Assembly (NCBI RefSeq): GCF_045679555.1
Contig: NC_092098.1
Coordinates: 20,676,038-20,740,037, forward strand
Source: Salvelinus alpinus
Lineage: Eukaryota; Chordata; Actinopteri; Salmoniformes; Salmonidae
Direction: 5' to 3'
DNA length: 64,000 bases
Below the pieces are notes generated by a model. That model was not told the DNA's origin, did not search any database, and saw only the letters and a list, made by a program, of their open reading frames with translations. Positions 58,191 to 64,000 of the stretch are shown here, piece after piece (position 1 is the stretch's first letter; the number at the start of each line of letters is the position of its first letter). The translations under genes were made by a program, and so were the position numbers.

Positions 58191-58950
58191 GTGAGTGGAA
58201 TGGGTAAAATGGACCAAAGGGACAATCCATGTTTACTGTATTGGCCTTGCTGTCACCTTGCGATGATCATGTTTTGAGCATGCAGCAGTTGTCATTGTGC
58301 ATCCCATTTCTTTTCCCATCCAAAGTCATGTCATCAACTCTTCTTCACTGCTTACGTGTTGCCTCCCTTCCTTGTGTTCTGTAAGAGGAAAATGCATTCA
58401 CACACTGATATAAAACTTATTAATGTGTCAGACAACTAATCATTTAAAGTCAGAATATAGCCTACAGCATTTCCGAACCTAACTACTGGGAATAGGTCAA
58501 TAGGTGTGATAAATGAGATTCAGACACATGTTAGGCTGATTAAATATTTATTCTTGTGAACTAGATGTCTGTTTACAATGTGAGCGCCTTAACAGTATAA
58601 GAATCTGAGGTGCAATACATTTCTATATTTGTATGCTATGGATCTGTTGATCAATATTAACTGGACAAAATCAGAGCTGCCTGATCTCCAGTAAACACTA
58701 TTGTGAATGATTAACACATTTTCGTTCCTTCATTTTTTTTGGACAGTATTAGGGCTCACACAATCTATAGACAGAGTGCATGTGAAATCATTATGCTTAT
58801 TCTTTTATGAATATATCTAACCCCCTATCTCACTACCTCCCTTTCGTTCCTAAGGTGATGAGAAGTGGACCTGGTTGGTTGGGTTCCTGCATGTTTCTTA
58901 CATTTTTTCAGAGGCTTCTGTTATTTTGTAGTCTTTCATTCATTTTTCAG
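58191..58950 (+). other. nlgn3: nlgn3 intron
   Basis: GT-AG intron (gtgagt ... ttttcag) without recognised repeats. Confidence 0.8.
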
Positions 58951-59010
58951 TCAAAAGAATATCCAAGGAATGTGCCAGAAAACCCAACAAGAAAGTATGT
59001 AGAGAAGAAG
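58951..59010 (+). CDS. nlgn3: nlgn3 splice-site-A exon A1
   Basis: A 60-bp, phase-1 cassette exon between catttttcag and gtatgt. With flanking bases it reads VKRISKECARKPNKKVC followed by REE. This is nearly identical to the basic A1 insert of mammalian NLGN3/NLGN1 (KRISKECARKPNKKICRK). Two cysteines and many lysines are present. Its length is a multiple of three, so inclusion or skipping keeps the frame. In the family the insert modifies partner binding. Confidence 0.93.
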
Positions 59011-59532
59011 GTATGTAAGCTAACAAAGGAATTTAAAGGAGCAGAGTGACTTGGGAGTTGGCTCAAAGCCAAAATCACAGCCTCATCGTCTTTGAAAGTT
59101 AAACCCAGTAGAGACTAATACATGTCGGTCAGAGGTGTGTGTGCATGTGTATGTGTTTAGAGATTAAGTGTTTTCCTGAGTAAGATTATTCCACACAATA
59201 ACATCCACCCATGACATGTTTATTTGAATAGAATAAAAAAAAAATATTTCATTAGAAAACAAATCAACATATTGACTTCAAAAAGTTGTTGTTGGTACAA
59301 TATGTAAACAGCCTAGTTTTTTTTCTTAACAAGACAAGGAAAAGGAGACTAGATCATATTTCCTCTCTCTGCTTAAAGAACAGACATGCTTCGTTCTTTT
59401 TACAGTAATGCAATTTTGGACGGATTTTCTGAGACACTGATTGGATATCACTATCTTCCTTGGCGGTCAATCGTGTTATTTTTGAATTCTCTTGTTCTTT
59501 CTTGTTTTTTTCCTCCCTCATGTGAATCCTAG

Positions 59533-59583
59533 GGACCCAAATCAAGAGTCAAGGAGCGGATTTCTCTCACAGTGACAGTGAAG
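59533..59583 (+). CDS. nlgn3: nlgn3 splice-site-A exon A2
   Basis: A 51-bp, phase-1 cassette exon between gaatcctag (ends 59532) and gtattt (59584). It reads GTQIKSQGADFSHSDSE, acidic and Ser-rich. It is placed like the acidic A2 insert of human NLGN3 (20 residues, D/E-rich) but differs in sequence and is three residues shorter. Like A1 it can be included or skipped without changing frame, and both can be used in tandem. Confidence 0.75.
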
Positions 59584-59966
59584 GTATTTTTTTGTGCTCA
59601 AAGTTTAATACACAACTTTTAGATTTTTGAAATTTCCACAGACCTTCATCTTCGATTTCTTGACAAACCTTTTACACCTCAGAAGTAGTTCAACCTTAGT
59701 TTATCAGTTTGCATGCAAAGTCAATATCAAGTCACTTGATTCGCTCAGCGCCTTCGCTATTTCACTCTTAATTGATTTGATCTGGACATCCATATCATAT
59801 CTACAGTATTTTTGGTGTCATGGATTTTTTGGAGGACACTTGATACGGATTTCGCCCTCTAACAGCCCCCTGAAGGTAAATGCTGGTCAATTTGTCATTG
59901 ATCCCAAATGTACTGTACTCCATTTGTACAATGGATTATTGTATGGGTTATTTTTTGTCTCTTTGT

Positions 59967-61145
59967 CTCAGAGAAGTCAACCCTGTTCCTGGAGAGCCAC
60001 AGGGTATGCACGATTTGGCTTTAACCGCCTGGAAGACCAGGGCCCAGATTCACAAAATGCTTATTTTATTTTTTAACAATTGTAATTATTATTATTTCTC
60101 CCCAATTGGTAGTTAGTCTTGTCTCATCGCTGCAACTCCCATATGGACTCGGGAGAGGCGAAGGTCGAGAGCCGTGCGTCCTCTGAATCACAACCCAGCC
60201 AAGCAAGTCGCACCAATGTGTCAGAGGAAACACCGTACACCTGGTGACTGTGTCAGCGTGCATTGCGGCCGGCCCGCCACAGGAGTCGCTAGTGCGCAAT
60301 GGGACAGGAACATCCCTATCAGCCAAGCCCTCCCCTAACCCGGACGACGCTGGACCAATTGTGCGCTGCCCCATGGGTCTCCCGGTCGCGGCCGGCTGCA
60401 ACAGAGCCTGGACTCGAACACAGAATCTCTAGTGGCACAGCTAGCACTGGGATGCAGTGCCTTAGACCACTGCTCCACAAAATACTTCTTACGCAAAAAC
60501 TTAAGAAGCTTCGTAAGAAAATAAGAAGTTCATAAGATAGTTCATAAGTGCAATTCCTCAACAATATCTTAAGATGTTTGTTGTTAGGCAACCATTATAG
60601 GTAGCTATCTAGCTAGCAATGGCAATCATGTTAGCATATTTCTTAATGAGATTACTGTTCTAAAACATGTTCTTAGGTTTAAAATAATCAATACTGAAAC
60701 TTTCAGATTAAGTTTGAGTGAATTAAACATGTTAATTAGCTTTTATGAGCTTTTTTTCTCACTGCCCTGATTTTAAGACAAGGGTTTAGCTATCTTGGAA
60801 AAATAACATTTCCAATAACTGGATTTTCAAGAATCAAATTTCTTCGTAACTTTTTGCTTAAGGAGAAACATAAGAAATAGCGCAATACATTTTCCAATAA
60901 CCTTTTTGAGGAATAGCAACTTTGCTTAACTTTCTTATCAAGTCTTTAGTTAAGGGAAAAAATGGCAGTTAAAAATAAATATATTGTTAAGAAGGTTTTG
61001 TGAATCTGGGCCCTGGTGTGTTGAATTTAGTCGATCACTGCACGGATCAATTAGCTCAGTTGGTCAGTTAAGTGATTGACTAAATTCATCACACCTGATC
61101 TTTCAGTTCGGTTAAAGCTCCTGGCTCTCCAGGAACAGGGTTGCA
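59967..61145. mobile_element. Nested inverted-repeat DNA elements
   Basis: The outer inverted repeat reads caaccctgttcctggagagc near 59979 and its complement gctctccaggaacagggttg near 61122. An inner inverted repeat, agggcccagattcacaaaa (60038), pairs with ttttgtgaatctgggccct (about 61013). Ends of the cagggccc type are seen on hAT-like elements. No transposase is present, so both are nonautonomous. A SINE sits inside the inner element. Confidence 0.75.
60078..60478 (-). mobile_element. tRNA-derived SINE, full head
   Basis: Minus-strand counterpart of 42433-42862 with the full tRNA-like head (gtggagcagtggtctaaggc ... tgtgttcgagtccaggc, a Leu-like tRNA pattern), a body of about 320 bp and an A-rich end at 60078. 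Confidence 0.88.
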
Positions 61146-62059
61146 ATTCCCATGGCCTATACCAATCAACAAAGAGCTTATTTTTTTCAGCACTATAAAT
61201 TGAACGTGAGTGCAATAAATGTACACATACAGTACCTCTTCATGTTTGAAAAAGTGACAATTTTGCTGTGTCTTCTAGGGATCACAGACCGTGATGTCTA
61301 TAACCAACTGCATCTTATCTCAAAGTCTCCTCCACTATACTCTGTGGGTCTCATGGGAAGACCGTACGAGGGACTCATGAGGATGAAGCTATTACTATTC
61401 ACTACATACTGTGCTATTCAGGAGATTGACTGTGGTGTAGGAGATTTGTGTCGTTTGTTGTTTTATGGCAACTCACGCCTCTCACATTGACATGGAACTT
61501 ACAATTCAGGTCATATGCCTTGTTCTGACAAACTAGATCTAATTGTTGTTGTTTTCGATGCAAAATAAGTCGGGTACTGGAATTGAACCACTAATATGAC
61601 ACATGCAATGCCTGAAGCAGCATGCTCTGTTGAACACACAGTGAGCAAATATAGTATGAACCAGATACACTTTAGGGATACTACATGTGTAAAAAGTATT
61701 GCTAATAATAGAATAGTAGTAAATGGCTCTAGTATGAACACAAGTTTGTGGGGGCAAAAGAGTGAGCTTGACATAATATAGCGATTTTTCTTTTTTTTCT
61801 ACTGCACGTTCCCTGTTAGGCCTGTATGATGAGTATCCTTGCTTTGCATTCTTGTCTCCATTGGTTCGTCACAACCACGACCTTAATCACCCAAGCACAT
61901 CTGCTAAAATCGATGCCATTACCTTGAGCTTACCTTCAGCTTTAGTGGTGTAAATGTTGCTGAGTCTAGTTTCTGGGAGGGGTTACAGTATTCTGATGTT
62001 GCATTGCATTACAGTACCTTGTCCTTTAAAGCTTTACTGTACGAAGCGTAAATGGCTGA

Positions 62060-63064
<1,005 letters not shown>

Positions 63065-63250
63065 GGTTCCTCAGTACAGGTGACCAGGCAGCTAAAGGGA
63101 ACTATGGACTCCTGGACCAGATCCAAGCCCTGCGTTGGATCAGCAAGAACATCGGCTATTTTGGAGGAGACTCTGGTCGCATCACTGTCTTTGGATCTGG
63201 AATTGGAGCCTCCTGCGTCAGCCTGCTCACACTGTCCCACCATTCTGAGG
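63065..63250 (+). CDS. nlgn3: nlgn3 esterase-domain exon with inactive elbow
   Basis: A 186-bp, phase-1 exon between cattccag and gtaagc. Sequence [68 protein letters not shown] sits where true cholinesterases have the nucleophile elbow FGESAG, so the serine nucleophile is replaced by Gly. That is the defining loss of catalysis in neuroligins. Later exons lie beyond the window. Confidence 0.94.
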
Positions 63251-63344
63251 GTAAGCCTCAACCTGGAGAGCCAGGGCAGGAGGGATGGGATAGTCACCAG
63301 TGAATCGCATGACCAATGCAGACGCCTTCATATATATATACTGA

Positions 63345-63499
63345 ACAAAAAATATAAACGCAGCATGTAACAATTTCAAAGATTTCACTCAGTTACAGTT
63401 TCAATAAGGAAATCGGTCAATTAAAATAAATAAATTAGGCCTTAATCTATGGATTTCACATTACTGGGAATACAGATATGCATCTGTTGATCACAGATA
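63345..63499 (-). mobile_element. Tc1-like element end, interrupted
   Basis: It begins tatatactgaacaaaaaatat and matches the left end of the element at 11547. At 63499 it stops in a TA and another Tc1-like family starts. In an nlgn3 intron. Confidence 0.85.
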
Positions 63500-64000
63500 C
63501 ACTACTTTACCAAAAGTATGTGGACACCTGCTTGTCGAACATCCTAGCTATAACAGCCTCCACTCTTCTGGGAAGGCTTTCCACTAGATGTTGGAACATT
63601 GCTGCAGGGACTTGCTTCCATTCAGCCACGAGCAGTAGTAAGGTCGGGCACTGATTTTGGGCGATTAGGCCTGGCTCGCAGTCAGTGTTCCAATTCATCC
63701 CAAAGGTGTTCGATGGGGTTGAGGCTCTGTGCAAGCCAGTCAAGTTCTTCCACACCGATTTCGACAAACTATTTCTGTATGGACCTCGCTTTGTGCACCT
63801 GGGCATTCTTATGCTGAAACAGGAAAGGGCCTTCCCCAAACTGTTGCCACAAAGTTGGAAGCACAGAATTGTCTAGAATGTCATTGTATGGTGTAGACTC
63901 CATTGGAGTCCAATGGCGGCGAGCTTTACACCACTCCAGCTGACGCTTGGCATTGCGCATGGTGATCTTAGACTTGTGTGTGGCTGCTTGGCCATGGAAA
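63500..64000 (-). mobile_element. Tc1-like element inserted in another, cut by window
   Basis: The TIR is cactactttaccaaaagtat at 63500, just after TA. Transposase remnants are on the minus strand: 63769-63960 (ARRHWTPME..., then SVLPTLWQQFGEGPFLFQHK with the Asp expected after Gln-His changed or shifted) and 63507-63839. Same family as 30692-31485. It extends past the window end. Confidence 0.85.

Noticed and set aside
61277-61400. Exon-like segment after cttctag in the nlgn3 intron
   Set aside because: It has an acceptor-like end and matching phase, but the frame does not resemble any neuroligin insert and no good donor follows in frame.

Overview
This is a 64 kb piece of a fish nuclear genome, almost certainly a salmonid. 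The basis is intron-split vertebrate genes embedded in typical salmonid repeats: several Tc1-like transposon families, L2-type and Rex1/CR1-like LINEs, tRNA-derived SINEs and a 5S-rRNA-derived fragment. There are no bacterial features, CRISPR arrays or operons.

Three host genes are visible. (1) gria3 (AMPA-type glutamate receptor subunit 3), minus strand: coding exon 1 (18847-18934) and exon 2 (18175-18333); the rest lies beyond the left edge. (2) A cchcr1-like coiled-coil gene, minus strand, about 50.2 kb down to 37.7 kb. Seven to eight exons are recognisable, but it appears damaged: the middle of the C-terminal half is absent, one exon has an in-frame stop before its only open frame, and L2 LINE copies lie at both ends of the damaged part. 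(3) nlgn3 (neuroligin-3), plus strand, from about 54-57.5 kb past the right edge: the signal-peptide exon, two small alternative exons at splice site A (A1 and A2), and the next two exons of the inactive esterase-like domain. GRIA3 and NLGN3 act at opposite sides of synapses (postsynaptic AMPA receptor; postsynaptic partner of neurexin), and both are X-linked in human, so their proximity fits an ancient linkage group.

The rest is repeats and plain noncoding DNA. 0-1.4 kb: a fold-back Tc1 element. 4.0-4.2 kb: a palindromic MITE. 6.5-9.6 kb: an LTR retroelement with 435-bp LTRs, a near-perfect 5-bp target duplication, no pol, and an interior made of in-frame 9-codon repeats. 10-15.6 kb: two Tc1 elements, the second split by a nearly full-length LINE. 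24-31.5 kb: three Tc1 elements and a LINE scrap. 32.5-35.8 kb: a compound LINE/5S-SINE block. 38-39.4 kb: a Tc1 element. 39.9-49.2 kb: cchcr1 exons interleaved with LINEs, SINEs and DNA transposons, including a nested stack. 51-53 kb: a LINE and a telomere-like repeat. 60-61.1 kb: a three-level nest inside an nlgn3 intron. 63.3 kb to the end: one Tc1 inserted in another.

Limits: exon calls rest on reading splice sites and recalled protein families, without alignment. Repeat borders are accurate to a few tens of bases unless a terminal repeat is stated.
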